Program-made: the position numbers and the translations under genes
NCBI RefSeq assembly: GCF_041146395.1
Contig: NC_090989.1
Location: 121,891,501 to 121,955,500 of the forward strand
DNA from: Eulemur rufifrons
Lineage: Eukaryota; Chordata; Mammalia; Primates; Lemuridae
DNA length: 64,000 nucleotides
Reading direction: 5' to 3'
Notes under the pieces: generated by a model
What the model was told of the DNA's origin: nothing
What the model saw: the letters and a program-made list of their open reading frames with translations, nothing else
The model's database searches: none
Shown here: piece after piece, positions 11,506 through 56,649 of the stretch
Numbering within the stretch: the first letter of the stretch is position 1
How the letters are laid out: the number at the start of each line of letters is the position of its first letter

Positions 11506-12299
11506 AAGAAGCTTCAGTTGTGGGTGACATAGATAATTAGCAGATCTATGGAGAAACATAACTTGAGAAAGAGAAGACTACAGGCAGTGAGACCAGTTAG
11601 GGTCTCTTGCAGTACTTAGGAAAAAGATGCTTAGGTTCTCATAAAGGGACAAAAGGAGCTATGGAAAATAGGGTGCAAATTTGAGAGATGTCTAGAAGTT
11701 GAAATGTATAGGTTATGATTAGTTGGATATGGTGAGTTAAGAAGAAGTGTTATCAAAGTTGCATCATAGGCTGTTGGTGTGGGTGACTAGGAAGATGAGA
11801 GTGCCATTAAATGGATTAGGGACCTCAATGGAAGGGGGTTTGGTGCTGTGGACCCAGTGGAAGGGGGTAGCCAGAATGAAAATTGCCTCTTCTTTTTATA
11901 TGTTGAGTTTCAGGTGCTTCTGAAAAATCTAAAAGCTTATTTCAAGTAGGTAATAGAGTAAGCAATGTGAAGTTCCACAAATATGTGCTAGATTTTCATT
12001 TTGGAGTCAAGAGTAAACAAGTGGTCATTAAAATCATGGAGAGCATGAAGAATGAGAATGAGAGGGGAACCCACAAAGAAACCTAAGAAGGAAGAGTCAG
12101 TGACACAGAGGTAAAACAGACATGTCCTAGAAGTGTTCAGTAGCATCTTTTGTAGCAGAGTGGCTCCTATGATGAGGCTTTGAATGAGCAAGAGCTCAAG
12201 GGAATAAGTAGCGGGGGGTTAGGGGACAGAGTGTGGGAATGGAGGCAAGACTAAGAGGGTGGGAAAGACAATGGGGAATGAGAATAATTTCTAATGTTA

Positions 12300-12510
12300 A
12301 TGAGTACTTCCCGGTGCCAGGCGTTGTTCTAAATACTTTTAATGTATTAATTTGTTTAATCCTTACAATGACCCATTATTCCAACTTTGCAAAGGGAAAA
12401 GTAAGGCAGAAGTTGAGTAATTTCCCCAATGATACATTGAAGGGGCAAAAGTGGGATTTGATCCCAGGCAGTTGGGCTTCTGCATACTTAACAATATGCT
12501 CTAACACAGT
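12300..12510 (+). repeat. MIR element
   Basis: GTGCCAGGCGTTGTTCTAAA followed by CCTTACAATGACC and a TGGGATTTGATCCCAGGCAG core, the classic MIR layout. Confidence 0.8.
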
Positions 12511-12539
12511 AGGATTCATTTTCAAGGCATTTTATTGAT

Positions 12540-13990
12540 AAAGGTAGGCAATAGGAACTCCAGATCAAGGAATAATGTTTAGGATGTGAAGTTTAAGTAA
12601 GTAAACCAACTAATTTATTTTAAATTACCATTGTCAATTAAAAATATCAGAACTGGCAGCAATCTTGCCACATTGTTTTTCTTTTCTTTCTTATGGTCCT
12701 AACCCCTGCTCTGTATCTACCACTCAACACAAACATACACACACACCCCTTACCGCTTTCTAATCACCATTGATTCCTCTTTAGAAAAATAACTATTTGG
12801 ATTCTACCATTAGACCTCCCTGTTGGGAACTAAAGGGAAGAAGGAAGGGCCAGACATGGAGGACTCTGACCAGAACTGTCTTAACTGTCTGCGGATATTC
12901 GGTCAGAGCTTTGTGAATGAAAGAGGGCTGCCATGGTGGAGAAGCTGGGGAAGGAATACAGAAGGGTTCAAGAAGACACAGACTTTTTTTCTTCAGTATG
13001 TTTCCTGGGCATTTTGAAGGCAGGAGAAATGTATACAGCTTCCACCCTTAAGTGAGAAGGTGGCGCTACCATTCTCAGGAATGAGAGCAGGAGGAGATGG
13101 ACAGGCTGCTTCCCTATGCTCACACATCTCCACCAGGAGCCCTGTGGGGATGAATGCAGAGGAAGGACATGTAGATACTGACTGCTGCTTGCTGAAAAGC
13201 ATTTTGCTCTTGATTCCAATAGCAGATGGAGAGTTATAATGAAACTAACGTATTCAGGCAATTTTCCCTTCTCTTCCATAAACTAAAATGACCCATTCAC
13301 AGGCACATTCTTCTGTCTGCTTCCCATAGCTCCAGTGGACAGTGGAACACATCTCAGACCTGGGGGTACTAATCAAGAGATTCCTCTGCTCTGACTTATC
13401 TCTTCATCTCTGTTTCTTTACTAAATTTTTAAACAATTAAAATAATGTGTGTTTATTGTATTAAAAACTCTAAGCAATATTGAAAGCCACAAAGAGGAAA
13501 GCCACAAATCACCTCCATTTTTCTACCTATAATATCTACCATTTGTCTGTACATATATACTGATGAGAAGGCAATATGAATAAAAGAAGTAAATAAAAAA
13601 CAAATTATTTAAAAAGAGATTATAGTATGTGCTACTATATTCCGTATCCCTAAAACAATGCTTGGTTTATGGGAGGCATTAGTAAATTGTTGAGTGCATG
13701 ATCCCAGGCCTGCTGTGTTCCCTGCGGTGCCCCAGGCTCCTGACTGTGTCTGACATCCTCCTTTCTCACATCCCGGCCTTAATAGGTATACTGAGGACAT
13801 GTCACCCTAGCCTAAGAAATTTTATTTAATTTTAGCATCTCAGAGAGTGAGGTGTGCTGGTAAGAATGGCTATATTTGAAAAGAGGAGCTATTTAGGATT
13901 TTCTCTAACATCATTCAACATTCTTAATCCGGTACTCACAAGTGGGACCAGTTCCCGTCATCTATCAATCATACTTTGTCCATAGACATC
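12540..13990. other. TF-SRPRB intergenic stretch, no gene seen
   Basis: No recognisable coding exon or RNA gene. A short old LINE-like piece is possible at 13430-13600. The 12.7-13.3 kb part has a more balanced composition and no assigned repeat. Confidence 0.45.
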
Positions 13991-14038
13991 TGGCAAGACA
14001 TCTCAGGCAGCTCCCTCCTGTCATTTAAAGAATAGAAG

Positions 14039-14306
14039 CGCTAGTACTCTGGGAGGCCAAGGCAGGAGGATCGCTTGAGCCCAGGAGTTTGAGACCAGCC
14101 TGAGCAAGAGTGAGACCCCATGTGTACTAAAAATAGAAAAAATTAGCCAGATGTGGTGGTGCTCGCCTGTAGTCCCAGCTACTTGGGAAGCTGAGGCAGG
14201 AGGATTGCCTGCTTGAGCCCAGGAGTTTGAGGTTGCTGTGAGCTAGGCTAATGCCACAGCACTCTAGCCCAGGCGACAGAGTGAGACTGTTTCCAAAACA
14301 AAAGAA
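14039..14306 (+). mobile_element. Alu dimer, 5'-truncated
   Basis: Begins within the left arm (CTAGTACTCTGGGAGGCC) and lacks the long A/T linker. It is flanked by AAAGAATAGAAG on both sides. Confidence 0.85.
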
Positions 14307-14399
14307 AATAAAAAAAAGAATAGAAGAGGAGGAAGGCAAGTCAGTTGCCAATGCAAGAGGTCCTAAAGTGCTCCCCTTCAGAGCTGATTCACTCATCTA

Positions 14400-15180
14400 G
14401 TTTGCACCAAATCTAAGATTTTTCAGTTCCTTCTGATACTCTGGACATTCCCACAGCATGCATTAAACAATGTAACCATCGCTTTTCAGGTGTAGGCACA
14501 GGCAGGACCTGGCTTAATTCCCAAAGTGCTGGATCTTAGCTGGCACTTAGTTTGCACTTCTCTAAATTACTTGAGCTGGGAAGGAAACACCTGGAGGTCC
14601 TGGGTGCTCCCTATCTGTTGATGGAGCAGCAGAGGGTGAACAAATGTTGCTTTATCTTTCCAGGACAGGACAGTGATTTAAGGCCAGGGCAGAATGTAGC
14701 CCTGAGCCTCAGGCACAGGCTGCCTGGTACTATAGATGGACTGTGCCACACATCTGGGTTCTTCCCTGGGGAGAGAAGGAAGATAGCATCAGCTCCAGCT
14801 GTGCCAGCTTTACTCAAAGTGTCCTATGATCACTGCTCGCTGGCATGTGGACATGCACATGCTGGTGTTACAGTGATGTGGACGAGCAGTACCACCATGG
14901 TATTCTACAAGGGAATGGTCAACTCAACTTCCATTCATCCTTCTCGAGCTTCTGCATCGGATGGCACTCTTCCCTTCACATTCAAGGATAACCTCTTGCC
15001 TGTTGAACAGATAAGGAGTCTTTTCTTCTGCTTTTAAATCATTCCTAATATTAACAGAATGTAGCTGGGACCTTTGGGGGTTATCTGGACACATTTCCCT
15101 CAGACCTTAAAACATACAATTTCATAATACCAGGAGGTGCGAAATCCAGACTATTTCACTATCAAGCTTCTCCCTCCGAG
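14400..15180. other. Non-repetitive intergenic stretch with an unassigned open frame
   Basis: A 161-codon open frame (14552-15037, plus) lies here. It resembles no family I know, has no ribosome-scanning or splice support, and its composition is not biased. I do not call it a gene. Confidence 0.35.
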
Positions 15181-15189
15181 TCACTTGAA

Positions 15190-16100
15190 AAAAGTAATTG
15201 AAGTAACAGATACTTATTTTGAGAAATCAAATGGTATATAAAGGTACAAAATTAAAATAATTATTCTTCGCTGAGTCCTTCCAAGGCTACTGCTTAGATG
15301 TAACTATCCTTCCACACACACACAAGCATATGTGTTTATGGTTTCTTAATTCAAATGGATGATTATATACTATTTACATGTTGTTATGAAACATTTCTTT
15401 TACCAAACCATCTTTCCGCAGCACTTCTTATAGCTCTACTTCATTCTCAGTAAATGCTGCAGAGTATCCTAGTGTTTAGATATATCCTAATTCACTCTAG
15501 TCTTCAAGTGATGGAAATTTAGGATGTTTTCATTTTTTTCACGTTATTATAAACACTCTGTGAGGGTACTTCCATGGGATATATTCCTAGAAGTACAATC
15601 AGGAATAAAGGACATGTGCATGTGAAGGATAATAGATTTGGCCAAATGTCCCTCTAGAGAGATTTCTCCAATCTGGATTCACATCAAAAGTAGGTAACAG
15701 TGACTGTTTTCTCTATTCCTTCCCCACCTCTAGGTGTTAGCAGCTTTTTAATTGTAGCTGAACTAAAAAAAAAATGCATGTTCTCATGCATTCTATTTCT
15801 TTAATTATGAGTGAGTCATTTCATATTTTAGATGAGTGTTGGCCATTCGTATGTAATCTAGTAACTGTCTTTAATATTTTTTTGCCTTTTAAAATCAGGT
15901 TGTTCATCTTTTATACTTATTTCTAAGTGTGTATTAACTTTTGTTATTTCTAAAAATATTTTTCCATTTTATTTGACTATTTATTTTTGTCTTACAGAAG
16001 CTTTAAATTTTGTATGATCTGAAATTTATCAATATTTTCCTTAATTGCTATTAGGTTTGTGTAATGCTAGAAAGCTTTTCCAAATACTATATAAGAAATA
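15190..16100 (-). mobile_element. Ancient L1M-like remnant
   Basis: An A/T-rich stretch with the order typical of reversed old L1 3' ends: GGGATATATTCCTAGAAGTA, then GGCCAAATGTCCCTCTAGAG. Boundaries are approximate. Confidence 0.5.
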
Positions 16101-16399
16101 TGTTAACATAGTGATGTTTTATGGTTTTAATTTTATATTTAAATCTTTGATAGGTTTGGAAGGTTTTTGGTTTAAACAGTGAGCTAAAGATTGAGGAGAT
16201 TTTCTTCTGCTCCAAAATTTTCAGCCACATTGTTCCTAAACAATTTAGTGAGTAGCCTGTGTTTTCCTCCAGATTATAATGTCACCTTTATCATATACTC
16301 AACTCTCATTTACATTTAACATCTAAAATTTTTATTCTGCTTCATTATTTTCATGTGACTACCATACTTTCAAATTTATCATTATACATTTTACTTTAT

Positions 16400-18560
<2,161 letters not shown>

Positions 18561-19431
18561 TGTATATATAAAGTTATTGCCCAGTAACACCAGTCTATCC
18601 AATTTTAGTAATTAATTTAATAATTAAAAGTGGATGTTGAATGTTATTGTTCTAGCCCTATTGCCTAAGATTTGAGGTCCATGCCTGGAAAATAACAAAA
18701 TTAGGTTTATTGACCCATTGCAATGAGACAGACCACATCCCAGAGGAACCATGGGGCATTTCGCCAAAGGACAAGAGGAAATTATTATAGGATTTGGGAT
18801 AAAGGTGGAGTTTAGGTAAATATTAAATAAAGAAGAATGTTGATAGGCTCAGAACAAAGCAGAGCTGTGTGTAAAAAGCCCACATCAGGTCTGCAAAATA
18901 GACCCAGAGTCCTGCTTCCTTGGATACTAGAAAGTTAAAAGAGATATGGAATGTTGTGTTCAGAATACCCTTATCTGCCATTCTGCATTTGAGTGTAAAT
19001 TGAGACTTTGGTAGGAGTTAGGAAAAGAAAGGAGCCAATTGAAGGGCAATTTCAAAGGCAAAATCAACAGAACTTGATAACACTGGATGTGGAGTGAGGA
19101 AAAACTGAGTTGAAATTTGACACCTCCGTTTATGGCCCCAGCAATTGGGTAGATGACCATGTCTTCAGCTGATGTGGAATATATACTGTAACAACAGTTG
19201 GTTTAGGGAAGTGAGAGAGGGAAGGGCAGGATGGTCACCTCAGTGTTTGAATTTTAGCGTTTCTGATTGCTGTAAGACTCTACAGTATAGATCCATAGGT
19301 AGTAGGATGTATAAGTGTGGGGATGGTGGAGGTTGGGGTCACAACTATAGCTACAGAGGCCCAGGAGTCATGAACATTGCTGAAGGAGGGCCTGCAAAGT
19401 GAGAGGAGCACTGATCAAGAGGAGAACTCAG

Positions 19432-19712
19432 CCAGGTGCTTTGCGAGGCCAAGACAGGAGGATCTCTTGAGGCCAGGACTTTGAGACCAGCCTGGGTGAC
19501 ATAGCGAGATCCCATCTCTACAAAAAATTAAAAATTAGCCAGGCATGGTGGCACACACCTGTAGTTCTAGCCACTCAGGAGGCTGAGGTGGGAGAATTGC
19601 TTGAGCCAGGAATTTGAGGTTATGGTCAGCTATGATCATGCCACTGCACTCCAGCATAGGCAACACAGGGATTCTGTCTCTTAAAAAAAAAAGAGAGAGA
19701 GAGAGAGAGAAA
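19432..19712 (+). mobile_element. AluJ-like element
   Basis: An older dimer without the strepsirrhine linker, ending in an A-tail and a (GA)n microsatellite (19691-19710). AGAACTC flanks both ends. Confidence 0.85.
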
Positions 19713-20506
19713 AGAACTCCAGGAAGATTTTCCTAAGGTTTCCAGGCAGCTAGGATGAGCCCACAGCGAAGACTACAAAAGAACAGAGAGAGCAGCAATC
19801 AAAGTATAGAACTGCCACATCACGGAAACTGAGAGACGGAGTTCCAAGGAAGAATGAGTGGTTAACCGTATCAAGTGCAGGAAACAGGCTCAGGAATGAA
19901 AGAACTGAATTGGCTTAACCATTGGCAGGTGGATAGTGACTTTTGCCAGGGTAGCTTCAGGGAAGAGGGTGGAGCAGAAGACTAAATTCTATGTACTCAG
20001 TCAATACTAAGTGAGAGGCGGAAAAATGAGAAGCGGGCTGAGAAGGGGAGGAGACAGGGCAGTATTGCTGTGGCATCAGGCTCAAGGGCTGATTTTTAGC
20101 AAAGGATTTATTGTTTCACTTTTCCAACCAGTCAGAATCAGAACCTCTGCTCTGCCTGATGGATTTCTTAAAAATATCAAATAAAGTTGAGTCTTCTATA
20201 GTCTTTCTGCACTCACTTGAGCACTTGATCTCTTTAACTCATTCCACATCCTCCTTCCTGCGGCTTCCCTGGAACACACACACACACACACTTGATTCTA
20301 TCATAATGGCCACACAGACCCTTTTAGAAAAAATTCCTCCTTGGATGCTGCCAGGAGGTATGGCTGTGGCACTACACAAAGCTGTGGGGAAAGACCAGAC
20401 GAATCTTGAGCTCAGAAGGAAGGGCTCAGTTGCATAGGTCAGATAGTCAGATAGTATAAAGAAATCCTTCTTTTGGAATTATTTAGGAAAGAACGGAGGT
20501 TTTGCA

Positions 20507-51130
<30,624 letters not shown>

Positions 51131-51150
51131 CCCCTCCCCACGCCCCGCGC

Positions 51151-51160
51151 ACTTTTATTC
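51151..51160 (-). promoter_or_regulatory. TF: TF TATA-like box (GAATAAAAGT)
   Basis: An ATAAAAG element 75-84 bases upstream of the TF ATG predicts a start near 51125-51130 and a 5' UTR of about 50 bases, close to human TF. Confidence 0.7.
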
Positions 51161-51191
51161 CCGGCGGGGGCCAGGCGGGGCCATCCAGGCG

Positions 51192-51236
51192 CAATCTTTG
51201 ACCCCTGTGTTTGTGCAGCCCAGTTGCCCAATCGCC
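51192..51236 (-). promoter_or_regulatory. TF: TF proximal liver-type sites (HNF4-like and C/EBP-like)
   Basis: The minus strand holds GGGGTCAAAGATTGCGCC (51209-51192), a DR1/HNF4-COUP-like half pair joined to a C/EBP-like ATTGCGC. CGATTGGGCAACTGGG lies just upstream (51235-51220). Position and content fit the PRI and PRII liver elements described for the human TF promoter. Assigning each site to a factor is inference. Confidence 0.6.
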
Positions 51237-51928
51237 AGTAACCCGACCCCCTTCCTTGCTTGCCCCGCTGATCACCTCATTTCCTGAGCTCTAAGGATCA
51301 GTGGATGGAAGGAGTCCAGCACAAAAATGCTGATGGGAAGGGAAAAGAGTACAAAACGCCGCTTGTTATTACCGCAGGCTCTGTGCCAGGAGCGTGGCCA
51401 CAGCGGGCTGAAAGCGGGGTGGCTCCGCTCCTGACTCCAGGGTTGCGGGGGCTGGTCCATGCCTCTGGTCCTATCTGCTGTTTCTACAGATGCGGACTCA
51501 GACCAGGAGAAGGACAGGAACTGCCCCAGATCCCACACTAGAGGGGAGAATGACAGGCAAAAATCCTTCCTGGGAAAGGATGCAGGAGAAGCAAGCTGGG
51601 ATCAAGGTCAAAGGGGTCAGATTCAGCACTGTTTGCCCCTCCCTGCCCGTCCCTGGAAATCCTGCTCCTGGGCTGTCAAAGGCCCAGGCCTGAGGAGCTG
51701 CTCCCTCTCCCTGCCCCGTGAGCTCAGGCTCCTGGGCTGGAAAACTGCCTGCCCTCTAGCTTCCGGTGGGACACCTTGAGCTAGGGACAGAGCCACAGAG
51801 CAGATAAACTCTCTTCCACAAGAATCTTCCAGGAATGTGGTCAAGACCCTGGGAACACAAAGAAAGAGGCCCAGGAAGGAAATGGCCTGTTCTTACAGCC
51901 TCCAGGCCACCCCTGTCTGCCTCTGGCC

Positions 51929-52828
51929 GAGTGGTCTCCAAAGCATTTTTATTGTACATGCTTATTACAAAAAATATTGAGTTTGTGCCTTCTATGTATG
52001 TATTTTTTAACTAAAAATTGTGTGCATTTCAATCATGCACAAGAAATAGGAACTTATAAAATGATGAGATGATGAAATGCACTCATTTTTGAATGTCCTT
52101 CTGCTTATGCTCCCTCATATACGATGAATAATATCTTAAGGCACAATATATATTAATACTTAGGGAAAGGTCAAGGTTCCTTAGGCAAAGTGTAGATCCA
52201 GCTGTCAGAGCGTCATCAAGATAATTTTAGACTTTTCCAAAAGTTTCTTCTTAACCAATCTAATCAAATGGTCATGGATTCTGCCTCATGTTTTAGCTGA
52301 CAAAGAGCTTAAAGCAAGCCTAGCAAACATGTCAGTTCACCTATTTTATTTGTGTTTGCTTGTGTTTGTGTTGTCAGAATTATCTTCTAATTCTGGATCC
52401 TTTGTAGGGAGCTTTTTAAGGCACTTGTGCATCTTGTGAGAGTTGGAGAGTTAAACCAGATTATCTAATCTGAACAGCTGTTTAACTGGGCACATGCAAA
52501 CCACAAAATATAGAAACAAAAAGTGCCAAAAAAGAAAAAAAAGGACAGGGTCAGGGTGCCACAACTGTGCAGCACCCCCCTTTCCTAACCTACCCCATTG
52601 TGAGGTGTTCCCATCTTCCCAGGACACCTCAAAGGCTCCATATTACATGCTACCTTCTGCCTGCAGACCCAGGTGGGAGACAGGGCCAATCCATGCATTA
52701 AATATGAATGTATGATAATTTGTTAATCTTTTGCAATAACAATAAATATAATTGGAAGTGTTCTACCACACCCTAATAGATTGTCTCGTATACAAAAGGT
52801 TCCACATCCCCCACTTTAGAGACCATTG
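51929..52828. mobile_element. hAT-type nonautonomous DNA transposon, ~900 bases
   Basis: Imperfect terminal inverted repeats GAGTGGTCTCCAAAG (51929) and, on the other strand, CAATGGTCTCTAAAG (from 52828). Flanking 8-base segments CTCTGGCC and CTTTAGCG match at 5 of 8 positions, compatible with a decayed hAT target duplication. The interior is A/T-rich with no open frame. Confidence 0.55.
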
Positions 52829-53879
52829 CTTTAGCGGGGGCTTTCTGTTTACAGTGGGGCCTCAAGGCAAGCTTGGCCTTCCAAGCACCTGCCTTACCTT
52901 GAGGAAGAGTGGCCACTGCTGTCCTGTCTTACTGGCGCCCCACCCCCACCCCTGCCACCTTCCTGGGCCCCTTGTGCTTGAGCCATGGGGAAATAAGACT
53001 CTTGGCAGGGGGAGCATATTCCTACTGCCGCCCTGCAGCAGGCACTAGGGAGTGGTCTGGATTCACATGGAGACCTTGAGGTAGGGCTGTGAGATGAGGG
53101 GGGACAGTCAGGCAGTCAGGGGAGGGCTGGTTGGGAGGGAGGGCAGCCAGCAGAGCAGCACACACCCATTCAGATGACGCCTTGGGCAAGCCCTGCTGTG
53201 AGCTTTCAGGGTCTGCCAGAAAGCAGGAAGTGGAGTTACCAAATGTTGAACTAGTGCCACAAACTCAGGGAAGCTCAGTGGAGGGCATGGAAAGCAGGTG
53301 GACAATGATCCTCCCTCCCTGGAGCCCTCTACCTTCACAGAGTCAACCTTGCTGAGGCCACTCCCCCAGCCACAGGCCCATGGCCTGGCCAGAGCCCTTC
53401 AGCAGGGAGCAAACTCCAGCCAGGCTGAGCCCTCTCCAGACCAGCCAACCCCATGTCCTGTCCTCAGTAGGGTCCTCTGAGTCCAAGCGCAAGACAGCTG
53501 CTGGGAAGGAAGTACACAGCCTCATGGGATCTGGAGAAAGCTCAGGACGTGGAGAACAGGAGCTCCCACATCATCTACTCATTCAGGGCCTTGGTTCTTG
53601 CTTGGGAGGACAACACCAGAACCCTGTGTCTGCCATTCCTTGGAGGGGTAGGCAGGGCAAGGCCAGCTTTGGGGTGTACATGTGTGTGCAATCCTGGTTG
53701 GATGGTGCGCCCATGCTTGTATATGTTTATAGGGGTACGTGAAGATAAGAGGACAACATTACAAATGCTCTGTGTCCTTGGTGGCCCATGACTCTTGTAC
53801 CTTCGCTCTCACTTACGTTGTTTAATTCCACATCAGAGAGGCTCTAGGGCCAAAACTCATTAGTCCTTTTTACAGCATG

Positions 53880-54030
53880 ATGATTGCTGAGACTTACTGA
53901 GAGCTTCACTGAGCTTTAGAGTCTCTATCTGAGAGCTGAGACAAGGAAACTGAAGACCAGAGAGGATAATACCTTGTGCAAGGTCAGCTGCAAAGTCAGA
54001 ATGCCAAATCAGGCAGTCTGGTTCCAGAGT
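53880..54030 (+). repeat. MIR fragment upstream of TF
   Basis: GAAACTGAAGACCAGAGAGG and TTGTGCAAGGTCAGCTGCAA, a diverged MIR. Confidence 0.55.
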
Positions 54031-54720
54031 GTACCCATCCACTGGGATACCACCTCTCCCAGGAAACTGGGACACACAGGGCCAAGGGGCTCATCTGGGG
54101 TCACACCAAGAGAGGGACAGACACTGCACACCCAGCTCTGAGGTTTCTCCACAGGCGCACAGCCCCAAGACTTCTGCCTGCAGAGAGGCTGGTCAGTCTG
54201 AGAGAGGTGCAAATGCCCAACTGCAGAACCTCAGACAGGGACTATCTTGATTATGCTCAGCTGGAAGGAAATGTCATCTTTTTAAGCCCCTTTCTTGGGC
54301 CAAGCACTGTTCTGGGGCCAGATAGGATCAATACCTCCTTTTTCTGATGTAGACAGTACAATGAAATGATGGGTCCTCGTTCATGGAGCTCTGGGACCTG
54401 AGCTCAGATCTCCTAAACCCCAGCCTTCTCTAGACCACACCTGCCTTCTTGATATTAATCTTCTCTTTACGTACCCAGAGGAGGAGAGGGATGGAGGCAG
54501 GTGAGGGAGAAAGAGATTGAGAGAGGAGTTAAGGGAGCTTCTAGCTCTAGACCAACTCAAGCATGACCCATATCTTCCACCATAAATGGAATAAAACTCT
54601 TAAATTCCAACCACAGAGTTGGTCCTCTTAGAGAAACATCTGAACTTGTGCATATGTGCAGAGGAGTTGGGGAAGCTGACCAGAAGGAGGCGGGCAGGAA
54701 GGCAGTGGGCCTCTGAACCA

Positions 54721-54790
54721 ATATTTGTTGTTTCCAAATATTGCCCAATTTACACAGAAGCAGAGCAAACAAAGAGCCTCTGTCTGCTTC
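54721..54790. promoter_or_regulatory. Candidate distal TF liver enhancer core
   Basis: Clustered motifs: TTGTTGTTTCC, an ATTGCCCAAT C/EBP-like site (54740-54749) and GCAAACA (54765-54771), the complement of the FOXA core TGTTTGC. The cluster lies about 3.6 kb upstream of the predicted TF start. Human TF has a liver enhancer reported at about the same distance. The region is otherwise non-repetitive. Confidence 0.4.
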
Positions 54791-55016
54791 AGGCAGCGCC
54801 CCCTCTCCCTCCTCCCACAGTGTCCTCTGCCTGACACCAGAGGCTTCTTCTCTGAAATCCTGTGACTGGGTTGTCACTCGGGGGGAGCAACCAGCAGCCT
54901 GAGAGCTGATGCTCATAAGGCCAGCCACCCCGCAGGCCTGTCCTGCCGGGTTGGGGGATGTTGAAGCAGGTGGGGACCAGGGCAGGTCCTTTTAGAAGAT
55001 GTCAGAAGCCACCTGT

Positions 55017-55084
55017 CTCTCACTCTCTCGCTCTGTCGTTCGTTCTCTTTCACTCTCTTTCCCTCTCTCTCTTCCTCTCTTTGT
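55017..55084 (+). repeat. CT-rich simple repeat
   Basis: Nearly pure C/T with many CTCT and CTTT units, directly left of the L1 ORF2 fragment. Confidence 0.8.
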
Positions 55085-55139
55085 TCTGCCTCTCAGAAGT
55101 CCTTGGACAATGGAAGAATCTCAAGATTTTCATTCTTTT

Positions 55140-56330
55140 CATAGAACAGTCCATAAAAAAAACCCTTCTCATGAAGAATAGTCCAGGGCCAGGTGGAATG
55201 AATTCTGTCAAACATCTAAGAATTACACCAATCTTTCTTATGTATACTCTTCCAGAGAACAGAAAAGTAGGAACACTCACTAATTAATGTTTGGAGGACA
55301 GTATATCTACTTTGAAAGGAAAAACCAACAAAGACATCATAACAAAGATAAAAAATATCTTTTATGAACACATATGTAAAAATTCTACATGAAAGATTAG
55401 CAAATAGAACCTAGCAAAATCTAAAAAGGATATTAAATAAATTACCAAATTGGGTTTATTCCAGGAAAGCAAGTTATCTTTTGAAATAACAATCAGTATA
55501 ATTGATCACACTAATAGAATAATGGAGAAAATTATATGACCATATCAATTAGTACAGGAAAATCACTTAATAAAATTCAATATCCATTCATAATAAAACC
55601 TCTTAGGCAACTTACTCTACAAAACTTCCTCAATCTGATAAAAGTGTATAATAAAAACCTACAAAAATCACACTTAGTTGTAGAATGTCAAACAATAGCT
55701 TTCTTCTCTTTGAGATCAAGAATAAGACCAGAATGCCTACTATTATCATTTCTAGTCAACACTTTTACTGGAGGTCAATCAGGCAAGAAAAAGAAATAGT
55801 AAGTAAAAGGATTGAAAAGGAAAAATGAAACTCTCATTTTCACAGATAATATAATTGTAAATGTATAAAATTCTAAAGAAACTAGATTATATATTAGAAT
55901 AATATATAATTCAGAAATATAGCTGGATGCAAGGTAGATATACAAAAATCAATTAATTTCTATATATTAATACAAAATGAAAAAACATGAAAAATGCTAT
56001 CTAAAGTAGCATAAGAAAAATAAATGCCTAGGAATCAATCTTTCAAAAGATGTCTAAAACTTTTATGCACCAGGCTATAAAATATTATTGAGAAAAAAAT
56101 TAAGAAGCTCTAAGCAAATGGAAGACTATATCCTGAACATGGAACGAAAGAGCTGATATTGTAAAGATCTCAATTCTCCCAAAATTGATGTGTAGATTCA
56201 ATGTGCTCCCAAATTCCCAAGAAGTGTTTTATATATTTTGGTGTAAATTGGCAATATAATTCTAAAGTTTATTTGGAAATGCAAAGGACCTAAAATAGAC
56301 ATTTGGTTGGTTGTGTAAGGAGAGGCATAC
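55140..56330 (+). mobile_element. Old L1 ORF2 fragment (reverse transcriptase region)
   Basis: Plus-strand sequence translating in pieces to an L1 reverse-transcriptase-like order, broken by stops and indels. No intact enzyme. It may be continuous with the LINE 3' remnant to its right. Confidence 0.7.
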
Positions 56331-56649
56331 CAAGATAAGAAGAGAATGTATTTAATTTTTCTACCCTTGTTTGCCCAACTCCAAGCACCAAGGTTTGTAG
56401 TCAAGTCCATCAAATTCAACTGTTGGTTACGCATAAAATTACCTAAGTGTGTTCTTTAACATGATACTGGAGTAATAGTATAGAATGAAAGTTATTAATA
56501 TATACAGTCAACCACATACTTAAGGATATGTACACATACATTCACCACAATTGGCATACACTCTATTCTCATATTCATTTCAATTCTTCCTCAATAAGAA
56601 GTAAATTCAACTCTTGACCAGCTACAGTTTCAGGCCCTTTTCAGATTCT

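Noticed and set aside
14552..15037. 161-codon open frame, plus strand
   Set aside because: No similarity to a family I know, no splice or promoter context. Kept only as an unassigned stretch.
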